This document shows, in pieces, positions 43,058-50,836 of a DNA stretch of 52,885 nt. This DNA comes from a virus. Each line of letters opens with the position of its first letter. Position 1 is the first letter of the stretch. The stretch spans positions 1 to 52,885 of IMG/VR virus record IMGVR_UViG_3300008952_003486. One strand, 5' to 3'. The notes under the pieces were generated by a model that saw only the letters and a list, made by a program, of their open reading frames with translations, ran no database searches and was not told the origin of the DNA. The position numbers and the translations under genes were made by a program.

Positions 43058-43065
43058 CATTCCTC

Positions 43066-44385
43066 CTATAAAACTCTCGATGCTAATGTTGCCACGTCAG
43101 ATCTCTCACCTCTCATGAGAGTAACGTGACCTGCTAGACTATGACCTTTAAATTTTTCTACCGCGTATGCCAATCCATTGGATGTTTCATCTATATACGC
43201 ATTATCAATCTGCTCAATATCCCCAGTTAATATTATCTTTGTGCCCTCTCCGACGCGAGTGATAATTGTCTTCAACTCATGACAAGTCAAATTTTGCGCC
43301 TCATCAATGATGATGAAAGCTTTCGAAATTGATCGACCCCTTATGTAAGTCAACGCTTCTATCTGTATTTTACCACTATCTACTTGCATTTTTAAATTTT
43401 CTTTGTCTTCTGCCATTAAAAATTCTAAATTATCTTTGACTGGTGCTAACCACGGTGCCATTTTCTCATCCAAAGTTCCCGGAAGATATCCTAAATCTCT
43501 TCCCATGGGTTGGATGGGGCGCGAAACTATCATTCTGCTGTATATGTTTTCCTGTAATACTTGCTCTAGTCCTGCCGCGACCGCAAGAAGAGTCTTGCCG
43601 CACCCTGCCTTTCCCACCAAGGTAACAATTGGTACTTCCGGATCTAGCAACAAATCTAGTGCATAATTTTGTTCTTTGTTTTTTGGATTAATCCCCCAGA
43701 CCCCTGAAGATCCATTCTTATATTGTCTTATCTTTCTGAGGGGGGCATCTTTTCTGTCGAACTTTGCCAATGCAGTGGTTGTTTTGTTGGAATTTGAAAT
43801 AAGCATCAAAAACTCGTTGGGATAAATGTGGTTGGCAGCATCAGCGGGCAAGATCAGACTTTCTTCTGCGTAAAAGCGATCAATATCTTGCTGATCCACC
43901 AGCACATCTCTACATCCTGTGTAAAGTTCGGTCCTATCTTCCACTACCCTTTCCGGACTATAGTCTTGGGTCTTCAACTCTAGGGCGTCGCAAATGACTC
44001 TGAGATTTATGTCTCTTGATACGAGCACAACTTTCTTGCCCTCTTTAGATAGGCGCAAAGCAGTTGCGACAATTATATGATCTGGAACACTAGGATCTAA
44101 GTCTGCCGGCAGTTCCTTGAGATCCCCCACTGTCCTGGTATATACCATTCCCTTCCCCTTTCGAAGGCGCACACCCTTTGACAACCTGCTCTTTTCCCGC
44201 AGAGAATCTAAGATTCTAATAATTTTCCGGGCGTTTGCACCAACACTATCTTGCCTCTTCTTATGCTTATCAATCTCTTCCAGCACCTTAAGGGGCACTA
44301 CAATATCATTTCTGGCAAATTGATAAATGGAATTTGCGTCATGTAAATAGACGCTGGTGTCCAACACATATGTGGTCTTTCTCAT
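43066..44385 (-). CDS. phoH: PhoH-family ATPase with N-terminal PIN domain (PhoH2)
   Basis: 439 residues, ATG 44385. Residues 1-150 are a PIN nuclease domain (YVLDTSVYLHD with Asp9, VVPLKVLEEIDKHK, and SVPDHIIVATALRL and VVLVSRDINLR acidic sites). Residues about 235-439 are the PhoH P-loop ATPase: Walker A GKAGCGKT (258-265), Walker B IIIDEAQN, TGDIEQIDN and LMRGERSDVATLASRVL. PIN-PhoH proteins act on RNA as helicase or nuclease in bacteria. PhoH genes are very common in marine phages, where their role is undecided. It diverges from the plus-strand protease over a 73-nt gap. Confidence 0.93.
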   Translation of the reverse strand: MRKTTYVLDTSVYLHDANSIYQFARNDIVVPLKVLEEIDKHKKRQDSVGANARKIIRILDSLREKSRLSKGVRLRKGKGMVYTRTVGDLKELPADLDPSVPDHIIVATALRLSKEGKKVVLVSRDINLRVICDALELKTQDYSPERVVEDRTELYTGCRDVLVDQQDIDRFYAEESLILPADAANHIYPNEFLMLISNSNKTTTALAKFDRKDAPLRKIRQYKNGSSGVWGINPKNKEQNYALDLLLDPEVPIVTLVGKAGCGKTLLAVAAGLEQVLQENIYSRMIVSRPIQPMGRDLGYLPGTLDEKMAPWLAPVKDNLEFLMAEDKENLKMQVDSGKIQIEALTYIRGRSISKAFIIIDEAQNLTCHELKTIITRVGEGTKIILTGDIEQIDNAYIDETSNGLAYAVEKFKGHSLAGHVTLMRGERSDVATLASRVL

Positions 44386-44407
44386 TAACTAACCTTTATG
44401 CTTCTAA

Positions 44408-44415
44408 AATAAATA
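44408..44415 (+). promoter_or_regulatory. Late-promoter-like AATAAATA upstream of protease
   Basis: AATAAATA on the plus strand, 43 nt before the only plus-strand gene and in the divergent gap with phoH. It differs by one base from the T4 late consensus TATAAATA, which a gp55-type sigma (encoded here) reads. Short motif in AT-rich DNA, so only suggestive. Confidence 0.4.
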
Positions 44416-44458
44416 GTATTTCTGGTGTGTTTTTCTGTTTTAGGATCATAGATATTAT

Positions 44459-45268
44459 ATGGGGAAAATAAAAAAGTTTATAGAAAAATCACTTTTGTCT
44501 CTCTTATGCACTGTTGCATTATCATGCGCGCACTCAGATCCTGAAACTGCAAGAGGATGCACTGAATGTGATCATAAAAAAGCAAACGTCTCAAAAGTTG
44601 CAACTCCAGTCAGCAAATCCAAAAGTATGGTGCTGATAGTGGGTACCGTATTCCAGGGTGAAAACTATTTGGGGGAATGGACTGGAAGTGGCGCTATTGT
44701 TGGTCATCATGAAACTCATGGTACCATGATATTGACTGCTGGTCATGTGTGTGTCCTCCAAAGCAGACCTCCCACCGCTAGCGGAGATGATCCTATAGTG
44801 TGGAAACTAGATGTTCTCGACAGAAAAGAAATTAAATATCCGGCAAAATCTGCTTTTGTTGCAGAAAATTTCGATGCATGCTTAATAAATACAGACTCCA
44901 TAGATATGCCAGATCTGCAATTCAGCGACAGTCCACCAATAGAGGGGGAATCTGTTTTTAATATATCTTCACCATATGGCATGTTTTCAAGGGAATTTTC
45001 TCTCATATTTCAAGGTTTCTTTGCGGGCGTCCTGACCAAAGGTAGTGAAAACCCCACCCTAGGCGTTATTCCTGAAGATGTTTCTTTCTTTGCTATTCCT
45101 GCGGCGCCGGGTTCTTCAGGATCCCCTCTTCTAAATCTAGAAGGAAAGATAATAGGCATAGTTAGTCGTGTGCACGGCAGATTCCACCACCTTGTCGTAT
45201 CGCCACACTATAATCAACTAGAAGCGCTGTTTGCTGGAAAAGCAAACGTTAAAAATTACGACTTCTAG
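44459..45268 (+). CDS. Exported trypsin-like serine protease
   Basis: 269 residues, the only gene on the plus strand, ATG 44459. The N-terminus is a signal peptide (KIKKFIEKSLLSLLCTVALSCAHS); the ALSC end is compatible with a lipobox, so it may be a lipoprotein. Catalytic triad of the S1 fold: LTAGHVC (His near residue 98), FDACLI (Asp near 140) and PGSSGSPLLN (Ser near 223), with GSGAIVG before the His as in DegP/trypsin-like enzymes. No PDZ domain. It probably acts in the periplasm or at the envelope of the infected host. Its stop overlaps the stop of the convergent gene. Confidence 0.88.
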   Translation: MGKIKKFIEKSLLSLLCTVALSCAHSDPETARGCTECDHKKANVSKVATPVSKSKSMVLIVGTVFQGENYLGEWTGSGAIVGHHETHGTMILTAGHVCVLQSRPPTASGDDPIVWKLDVLDRKEIKYPAKSAFVAENFDACLINTDSIDMPDLQFSDSPPIEGESVFNISSPYGMFSREFSLIFQGFFAGVLTKGSENPTLGVIPEDVSFFAIPAAPGSSGSPLLNLEGKIIGIVSRVHGRFHHLVVSPHYNQLEALFAGKANVKNYDF

Positions 45269-45450
45269 TTAAGTAGATTTTTAACCTTTACCTCAAATAA
45301 AGTTCTATGTCCGCCGGACCACCTAATCAAATATAGATGCTGAGACCTGTCTGATTCTACGTGCTCCAATATTACGCCATATTCTGGATATAATCTATCC
45401 GGATCAACTATCTTTTCCCCCTTCCTCAACTTCTTCATAGATCTATTCAT
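45265..45450 (-). CDS. Small basic protein, 61 aa
   Basis: 61 residues from ATG 45450, which overlaps the upstream stop by 8 nt. The sequence MNRSMKKLRKGEKIVDPDRL, then EYGVILEHVESDRSQHLYLIRWSGGHRTLFEVKVKNLLN, reads as a compact beta protein with an SH3- or KOW-like feel (GVILEHVE..., YLIRWSGG). No family is recognised with confidence. Its TAG stop and the protease TAG stop share the palindrome CTAG, so there is no room for a terminator between the convergent genes. Confidence 0.6.
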   Translation of the reverse strand: MNRSMKKLRKGEKIVDPDRLYPEYGVILEHVESDRSQHLYLIRWSGGHRTLFEVKVKNLLN

Positions 45451-45598
45451 CTTCAAACACTATCCATTCTACCAACAAACTAAACCACTCCTTGGCGCCT
45501 CTCCTTTCGTTTAGATCATTCTTTTTAATTACAACCACATAATGCTCAAAACTAACCAGATATCTCCTCATTCTATCGCAGAATTCTTGAATTGTCAA
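45443..45598 (-). CDS. Small hypothetical protein
   Basis: About 51 residues if read from TTG 45598 (GGAG 6 nt upstream). A start at TTG 45685 would give 80 residues but overlaps the small membrane-protein gene and lacks a ribosome site. The core is FCDRMRRYLVSFEHYVVVIK...KEWFSLLVEWIVFEDE, amphipathic. Unknown function. The TTG overlaps the -35 box of a promoter-like element, so its start is uncertain. Confidence 0.45.
   Translation of the reverse strand: MTIQEFCDRMRRYLVSFEHYVVVIKKNDLNERRGAKEWFSLLVEWIVFEDE
45570..45598 (-). promoter_or_regulatory. Sigma70-type promoter-like element
   Basis: Minus strand TTGACA (45593-45598), 17 nt, TAGAAT (45570-45575). One mismatch in the -10 box. It would drive the 61-aa gene. 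It overlaps coding sequence. Confidence 0.5.
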
Positions 45599-45650
45599 AA
45601 AATACTCCGTTTTTGTAGTATACCACAATATATCGCAGTATTTAAAAATA

Positions 45651-45758
45651 TTATTTTCCTTTTCTAATTTCGATAACTGTATCAACGATCATATCTGCTA
45701 GCACGTATATCGAAACAATTGCCATTAGGGCAGGCAGTACCATTTCCGATATGTGCAC
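45651..45758 (-). CDS. Tiny single-span membrane protein, 35 aa
   Basis: Read directly from the minus strand: GTG at 45758, sharing its G with the upstream TAG stop (TAGTG), so re-initiation is likely, with GAGG 13 nt before. It encodes VHISEMVLPALMAIVSIYVL followed by ADMIVDTVIEIRKGK. One hydrophobic helix (about residues 6-22) precedes an amphipathic basic end. No family known. An ATG five codons later is an alternative start. Confidence 0.5.
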   Translation of the reverse strand: MHISEMVLPALMAIVSIYVLADMIVDTVIEIRKGK

Positions 45759-46120
45759 TATTCTACTTTTTCCTCAAAAAAACTCTCAACATTAGTTTTC
45801 TTCATTTCGCTCTTAAACTGCAAAAGAGAGAGTCCTAAGAAATTAGAAGCTTCTCGCTGAGTACGGGTAGCACTGAGCGCTAATTTTAGCATTGCATCCT
45901 TGCAGATATCTCGAATCGATTTCCACAAAGGGATCCCGTATATAGGTACCCCGGATGACTTCATTGCTAGTTCAAGTTTTAGTGCGATTATTTCTTCTAG
46001 TGTTAGAGAGTTTAGTGTAATTTCAAAATTTAAATCCGTTTTTCTCTCTCTTAATAGTTTCTTACTTACACTATAGTATTTATTTTTTCCTTGAATTCTT
46101 CTTTTTTTCTTCCAAGTCAT
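45758..46120 (-). CDS. Putative helix-turn-helix DNA-binding protein
   Basis: 120 residues, ATG 46120 preceded by AGGAGG (about 12 nt). A very basic N-terminus (MTWKKKRRIQGKNKYYSVSKKLLRERK), a helical middle and, near residues 86-108, TRTQREASNFLGLSLLQFKSEMKK, which has the spacing of a Fis-type helix-turn-helix (Q-x-EA-x-x-LG-hydrophobic-x-x-x). It is the first gene after a sigma70-like promoter. An early regulatory role is inferred. Confidence 0.65.
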   Translation of the reverse strand: MTWKKKRRIQGKNKYYSVSKKLLRERKTDLNFEITLNSLTLEEIIALKLELAMKSSGVPIYGIPLWKSIRDICKDAMLKLALSATRTQREASNFLGLSLLQFKSEMKKTNVESFFEEKVE

Positions 46121-46158
46121 ATATGCTTCTTATCGCCTCCTGCCCAACCAACCTCACT

Positions 46159-46187
46159 AGGGTAGCACGATTGTCGAAGGATGTCAA
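46159..46187 (-). promoter_or_regulatory. Sigma70-type promoter for the small-gene cluster
   Basis: Minus strand TTGACA (46182-46187), 17 nt, TACCCT (46159-46164), after an A8 tract. The TGA inside the -35 box is the stop codon of the 938-aa gene. It lies 39 nt before the start of the helix-turn-helix gene in a 63-nt gap that has no other content. Confidence 0.65.
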
Positions 46188-49000
46188 GACTTTTTTTTAT
46201 TCTTGTTGTGGATGCTCCATGCGGTCGCGAACGCTCGCTCTTCATCGCCGGGATATTGATCCTTGATTTTCATCATTTCTTCCTCTGAAAAACCGGGAGG
46301 CGCTGCTTCTTGCATAAGTTCGTCGCCGCCCTGCTCCTTCTCATATTCGGCAGTAGTGGGTTCAACCTCGCTAGCAGCCAACTCCGCTTCGAATTTATCA
46401 AAATAAAGTTTTAGATTAGTCAACAAATAATCATAAAATAAATCTTGATCTTTTTCATCATCTAATACTGCATATGCATCCAATATTATTCTCTCTATCC
46501 TATCAAAAGAATTAATTGCTTTATTGCGCCCGGTCAAGTCTTCTCCCGGCAACGTTTCGAATGCATTCTCCTCCTCTTCTGCCGCAGAGTCTTCGATATC
46601 AATAAATTTTTCCTCATCTGGATCATCTAAAGTTATATCGATATCCTCAGCTTCCGACAAGGATTCTGGTTCAATTTCATCTTCAGCACGGTCGATTGCT
46701 AAAGTATTAATTACTGCATTCAATATGTGACTACGATAAGAATTCCTCTGTTCTATGGAAGTAGTAAGAGACTTATATCCGACAGATAAGATAGGTACTA
46801 TTTTTTTGAGCATATCTGATAATTGATTGATTCCAGTATTAGCATGAGGTACTGGTTCTGTCTTCTCTTGGAGAATCATGTTTCGTATACATTTGCGCAA
46901 TGCATTCTCGACGCGGTATTTCTCAACCATGTCTTTTTGGCGCTCGTTAATGTAGATGATGCCTGACTTTTTATTCTTGTCTATGCTTCTGCTAAGTCTC
47001 TTTTGAATTAACTCTCTCAGTTTCATTTCTACTATTATTTCTTCTCTCATAATCATTCCCTCTTGTCTAATTAGAGTTGGTTCTTCGTTATCGCCAGAAT
47101 AACCCTGGACACTTCCACCTGACATAGCAGATATCTCTTCGAGGTCTTCGCCCGGATCGTTTAATCTACTTAAAACCAACTGGTGGATTTCCTCATCCCT
47201 AAATCCCATTATTTTCTCAAATTCGTCTAGATCGGACCTTTCTAGAGATTGCCTCAGTGTTGTCCCGCTCATTTCCCCAAATCCTTCTATTTCCCTGCTA
47301 ACATGCGGTGCCACCATTATTTTCCACTCATATCCGTCTTTTGTGATTCCGGATGTCTTAGAAAACCGCGGGTCTTCATCCATATCCTTTTCGCCAACAA
47401 AGTATGTGATATCAACTTCATCTGTGTCAAAATTTTGTAAAATCTCAACAGCATTATAGGGATTCTTTACTTGCACAATCTTATCCCCAGGAATCCCATG
47501 CGCTAGCATAATTTCTCTCTTCTCATCATATGAGAATGGAGATTTTGGAAAGTCTACTTTATTTGATGTCGCGACATAGACATTTTCTTCGCCATACTTG
47601 TTCGCAATTTTCCGATAAGTGTCCGCATGATGCTTGCCCATGGGTTGAAATCTTCCTGGGTATACGTAGATTTTTTCTTTTTCGTCTCCTAGTACCATAT
47701 CTCCGTCATCGGTAATTATAATATCCTCGTCATCGAATCCGTCGAAATCTTCCCCTTCATCTAATTTTTGAAGAGGAGGAACGTTTCCTCTCCCATACTT
47801 GAATAGTCCCAGAATTTGATTGACTGGGGCAAAAGTACCTGTAAACTTATAAGTGCTGCCGTCGTAGTCGAACACAAATCCTTCGGTTGCTGTAGATACA
47901 TTTTCTAAATCTTTCAATTTTCCCATTTGCCGTGAAAGTATTTCCATTGCCTCTTCGTTTCCGGAATCCTCAATAGCGCTTTTTGCTAATGTGACTTCAT
48001 CCTTCAGTCTCTTGACTTCCTTTTTGTTGTCGAGCAGGTAACGACTTTCTAGTCCGCGCAACATCTCTACTGCGAAATCATGTACTATATCTTCAATAGG
48101 ATAGATAATTTCTTTGAAGAAAAATTTATTACGCTCAACCATTTCTTGAACTATGCTAAGTGCTTGCCCATCATCTTCTGGAATTTTTGCTCTAATTTGC
48201 GTTATTGATGGCGCGCCTTTTTGCCCCAAAACCCTCTTAAGGAGCATGTCTTTTACCTCTTCTTCTAAGTTTGGCAAAAGATCATCAATTGTCCTTCTGG
48301 CAGTCTTTACTATATAGTCTCCGATAGTATCGCTATTGTCTAGATCGTTGCTACTCATAAATTTATCTAGGCGAGTCGTCGCTTCAGTTAGCGCAACATC
48401 ATCAGAGAGAGAGTCTAGATTTCTAATGGCGTTCACCTGAACCTTATATTCATCTTGTGCTTGTGCATTTTGCATGCTTTCGAGGGCGCCTTCTAATTCT
48501 GCAACCAATTCTTCATTTTGAAGTGGTTCGATTTTGCCGCTTTGCTTATCTCGTTGCACATGACCAACACGATGAATGACTAGACTTTTGGTATCATAAT
48601 TAATCACATTCGCCGAACTCGGATTCATTATTTCCGCATTATAAAAATTGTTAGCGTCCGGACCAAACAACTGTAGTTGGGTTTCAATCGGGAGAGATTC
48701 AACTGCCCTCTCGAAAGCATCAAAACTTTCGACGAACGTCTCCGTCAAGTTCCCTCTATCCGCAAACTTCAGAGCGAGTTCCTCCGGAGAAAGTCCGCCG
48801 GCAGACGCTTCGCCTTTGTTTCGCACAGCGCGCGCCTCGCGCTTTCGCACACTATAAGAGACGAACAGATTCTGTCCGTCCGTCTTTTCAGTTCCCAACA
48901 ACTCTCCACTAGATGCTTTGCTGAAGATATCCTTTATCTGACCAAAGGTCAAATTTGGGTTATCATTGAGGTGCATCATATGTCCGGCGAACCCTCCCAT
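46184..49000 (-). CDS. Fusion of ligase-like nucleotidyltransferase fold and HxGH nucleotidylyltransferase
   Basis: 938 residues, ATG 49000. The N-terminal region has the order of covalent nucleotidyltransferase motifs seen in ATP-dependent ligases: TEK39TDGQN (motif I KxDG), ARAVRNKGE, FYNAEIMNP near 119 (motif III-like), TEGFVFDYDG (372-381, motif IV-like) and K385 in YKFTG (motif V). Residues about 443-600 are an HxGH-type domain: YVYPGRFQPMGKHH (445-458, variant GKHH) and SGTTLRQSL (578-586). The last 300 residues are helical and acidic with a region beginning MREEIIVEMKLRELIQKRL. I infer a nucleic-acid or cofactor adenylylating enzyme. Substrate unknown; ligase activity unproved. Confidence 0.7.
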   Translation of the reverse strand: MGGFAGHMMHLNDNPNLTFGQIKDIFSKASSGELLGTEKTDGQNLFVSYSVRKREARAVRNKGEASAGGLSPEELALKFADRGNLTETFVESFDAFERAVESLPIETQLQLFGPDANNFYNAEIMNPSSANVINYDTKSLVIHRVGHVQRDKQSGKIEPLQNEELVAELEGALESMQNAQAQDEYKVQVNAIRNLDSLSDDVALTEATTRLDKFMSSNDLDNSDTIGDYIVKTARRTIDDLLPNLEEEVKDMLLKRVLGQKGAPSITQIRAKIPEDDGQALSIVQEMVERNKFFFKEIIYPIEDIVHDFAVEMLRGLESRYLLDNKKEVKRLKDEVTLAKSAIEDSGNEEAMEILSRQMGKLKDLENVSTATEGFVFDYDGSTYKFTGTFAPVNQILGLFKYGRGNVPPLQKLDEGEDFDGFDDEDIIITDDGDMVLGDEKEKIYVYPGRFQPMGKHHADTYRKIANKYGEENVYVATSNKVDFPKSPFSYDEKREIMLAHGIPGDKIVQVKNPYNAVEILQNFDTDEVDITYFVGEKDMDEDPRFSKTSGITKDGYEWKIMVAPHVSREIEGFGEMSGTTLRQSLERSDLDEFEKIMGFRDEEIHQLVLSRLNDPGEDLEEISAMSGGSVQGYSGDNEEPTLIRQEGMIMREEIIVEMKLRELIQKRLSRSIDKNKKSGIIYINERQKDMVEKYRVENALRKCIRNMILQEKTEPVPHANTGINQLSDMLKKIVPILSVGYKSLTTSIEQRNSYRSHILNAVINTLAIDRAEDEIEPESLSEAEDIDITLDDPDEEKFIDIEDSAAEEEENAFETLPGEDLTGRNKAINSFDRIERIILDAYAVLDDEKDQDLFYDYLLTNLKLYFDKFEAELAASEVEPTTAEYEKEQGGDELMQEAAPPGFSEEEMMKIKDQYPGDEERAFATAWSIHNKNKKKS

Positions 49001-49003
49001 ATC

Positions 49004-49249
49004 TTACTCCTTATTCTCTTCCAAGACTCTCACCTGTTCTTCTAGCACGGAAAGCTTTTCCTCTAATTGTCTGTGGTATCTCTTGATCTCTCGAAGATGA
49101 CTTTGCGCCATTTCCAATCTTCGAGCATCGACGCCGCTTCTAGGTCGTATACTCGTGACAATCTCTTTTAGAGACTGGATATAACTTTGAATGCTAGGAC
49201 TTTTTGATTCTCCTATCAAAAAGTCCCTCGTCATGTCGTTTAGGTTCAT
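49004..49249 (-). CDS. Small coiled-coil protein
   Basis: 81 residues, ATG 49249. The N-terminus LNDMTRDFLIGESKSPSIQS is followed by two long charged helices ending LEEKLSVLEEQVRVLEENKE with heptad-like Leu spacing, consistent with a parallel coiled coil. Three nucleotides separate it from the Lys-rich gene upstream. No function recognised. Confidence 0.65.
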   Translation of the reverse strand: MNLNDMTRDFLIGESKSPSIQSYIQSLKEIVTSIRPRSGVDARRLEMAQSHLREIKRYHRQLEEKLSVLEEQVRVLEENKE

Positions 49250-49252
49250 TTT

Positions 49253-49438
49253 TTAATCCTTGTCTTTGCCTAAAAGTTTTTTAAGTAGTTTTTTGCCTTT
49301 TTTCTTTGCCTTTGCAACTACTTCTTTCACCTCTTCGACTGCTTCTGGTTCCTTTTGCACTTCTGCAACCTTTTCGCTACTCTGGGCAGCGGCAAGTTTT
49401 GCAAGTTTCGCTGCTTTTCGTTTTTTCGGACTGGCCAT
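49253..49438 (-). CDS. Lys/Ala-rich small protein
   Basis: 61 residues, ATG 49438 with GGAGG 7 nt upstream. It has basic ends (MASPKKRKAAKLAKLAAA and KKKGKKLLKKLLGKDKD) around an acidic middle (EVQKEPEAVEEVKEVV). The composition resembles nucleic-acid-binding or internal-head peptides. No domain is recognised. Confidence 0.65.
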   Translation of the reverse strand: MASPKKRKAAKLAKLAAAQSSEKVAEVQKEPEAVEEVKEVVAKAKKKGKKLLKKLLGKDKD

Positions 49439-49440
49439 GG

Positions 49441-49776
49441 TTATTCACCTCCTTTGTTGAGAAATTTTTCTATTTCTCTTATAATGATTCTCTTCGAAAT
49501 ACTTTCCGATATGTCAGACATGGTTGCTCCGCCTCCGTCGTCTACTGTTGCGCCGACGGCAGAAACCAATCCCTGCACTGCCTTAACCGCTTCGGATGCT
49601 AATTTTTCAATCTCTCTCTTTTTCATATCACCTTCCACATCCTGCTCTTCGTATACCTCCGCGGTCTCTTCACCCTCAACTTCGCCAAGAGTTTCCTCTT
49701 CGTCCCGCTTATATCCCCATTTTTCCATAAGTTTTTCGCTGAACGCGGCACTTCTTTTATCATGTATATTCTTCAT
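49441..49776 (-). CDS. Acidic protein with N-terminal KLMEKWGYK motif
   Basis: 111 residues from ATG 49776, which has an excellent GAGGAGAAAG site. An upstream ATG at 49815 lacks one. It begins MKNIHDKRSAAFSEKLMEKWGYKRDEEE, almost superimposable on the start of the next gene, then becomes acidic (EEETLGEVEGEETAEVYEEQ), followed by helical segments with a Gly/Ala-rich turn. The shared N-terminal block suggests a common targeting or docking signal. Function unknown. Confidence 0.7.
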   Translation of the reverse strand: MKNIHDKRSAAFSEKLMEKWGYKRDEEETLGEVEGEETAEVYEEQDVEGDMKKREIEKLASEAVKAVQGLVSAVGATVDDGGGATMSDISESISKRIIIREIEKFLNKGGE

Positions 49777-49793
49777 CTCTTTCTCCTCAAAAT

Positions 49794-50408
49794 TTATTGC
49801 ATCATGTCGCTCCATTCAGCATCTTGTATCCCTTCCCCGGCGGATGTTTTACTTCTTTTTTGGAATTCCATTTCAAATTGCTTTCTTGCACTTTCCAAAT
49901 CTTCATCAGACAGATCCGCAGCAAGTCCCCAGTCGAGACCTTCTTTGTCTGTTCCGAGATTGGCTGCAACTTTTTCCATTGGTTCGAAGAGTTCTGTCTC
50001 TCCATCCAATATGTTCCCTAGTGCTTCCACTGTTATATCCAGAAGTCCAAGCGCAGCTGCTGCGGAGTTGCCACCCGGGTCAATTCCCATTATATCCATA
50101 TCATTTTGTAAATCTTCTTTTATTTTTCGAATCTTTTTCAGTTTTGCCCCCAAAAGACTATTAAACTTCACGCGCTGCTTTCTGAGTACTGGTGTTTCCT
50201 CTGCCGCGTGAACTCCCTTTCCTTTAAGTGCCTTTCTCGCGCGCGAAATTGGATCGGTTATTCCAGAAGCAAACGACTTTACATTGCCAATGGTGCGATC
50301 CACTATTCCCTCTCGTAATGATTCTTCTTCTCGGGGCGCTTTATATCCCCATTTTTCCATAAGCTTATCACCAAGCATTGAATTTCGAGTAGTATATGCT
50401 TTCTTCAT
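49794..50408 (-). CDS. Helical protein with N-terminal KLMEKWGYK motif
   Basis: 204 residues, ATG 50408, overlapping the metallopeptidase stop by 4 nt. It starts MKKAYTTRNSMLGDKLMEKW, and GYKAPREEESL follows, matching the neighbour's N-terminus over about 28 residues. The rest is helical (RVKFNSLLGAKLKKIRKIKEDLQ) with an Ala-rich stretch and ends in DLSDEDLESARKQFEMEF. No enzyme motif. It could be a virion or scaffold component carrying a sorting peptide; this is inference. Confidence 0.68.
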   Translation of the reverse strand: MKKAYTTRNSMLGDKLMEKWGYKAPREEESLREGIVDRTIGNVKSFASGITDPISRARKALKGKGVHAAEETPVLRKQRVKFNSLLGAKLKKIRKIKEDLQNDMDIMGIDPGGNSAAAALGLLDITVEALGNILDGETELFEPMEKVAANLGTDKEGLDWGLAADLSDEDLESARKQFEMEFQKRSKTSAGEGIQDAEWSDMMQ

Positions 50409-50806
50409 TGCCCGCTGCCCTCCTTGAGTCCATCTTCATAATCTCGAAGGCACAAGTTTCCTTCCAGGTACGCTTCTTTCTCCATCTCTCTTAGGTGTTG
50501 ATTCTTTTGCGCATATCCTTCCCCTATCTCTCCCCCCACGTTATCAAATCCCCCTTCACAATTTTGCTTGTGATGGACGAGTTCATGGGAAAATGAACGC
50601 AATACATCTTTTGGATGCCTTCCCGTTACATATAAAGTAATCTTGTATTCGTTAGGATCATAGTATGCAGTCTTCCCAAGTGGATCATCTGAATTGCATG
50701 GATCCTGTTTCAGAAAAAGCTTGACAGGTTTCTTGAAACCAAATCGCTGTTTCGCGAAAGGATAAAATTGTCTAATCAAGTCTTTTATGGTAGATAAGTT
50801 GTTCAT
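50405..50806 (-). CDS. HELVH zinc metallopeptidase
   Basis: 133 residues, ATG 50806. SFSHELVHHKQNCEGG near residue 72 gives the HExxH zinc site. ReMEKEAYLEGN near residue 108 provides a Glu-containing helix typical of a third ligand. Small size and KITLYVTGRHPKDVLRSF resemble minimal metallopeptidases that I know from marine T4-like phages. Cytosolic, no signal peptide. It may act in prohead or fibre maturation. The target is unknown. Confidence 0.8.
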   Translation of the reverse strand: MNNLSTIKDLIRQFYPFAKQRFGFKKPVKLFLKQDPCNSDDPLGKTAYYDPNEYKITLYVTGRHPKDVLRSFSHELVHHKQNCEGGFDNVGGEIGEGYAQKNQHLREMEKEAYLEGNLCLRDYEDGLKEGSGQ

Positions 50807-50836
50807 GTTTAGTAATTAGTTTTTTATTTTTGTTAT

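Noticed and set aside
42071-44385. Glutamine-dependent phosphoramidate pathway linked to the cytidylyltransferase-like domain at 22194
   Set aside because: No glutamine kinase or gamma-glutamyl hydrolase is seen, and the genes are 20 kb apart. Only the shared word glutamine suggests it.
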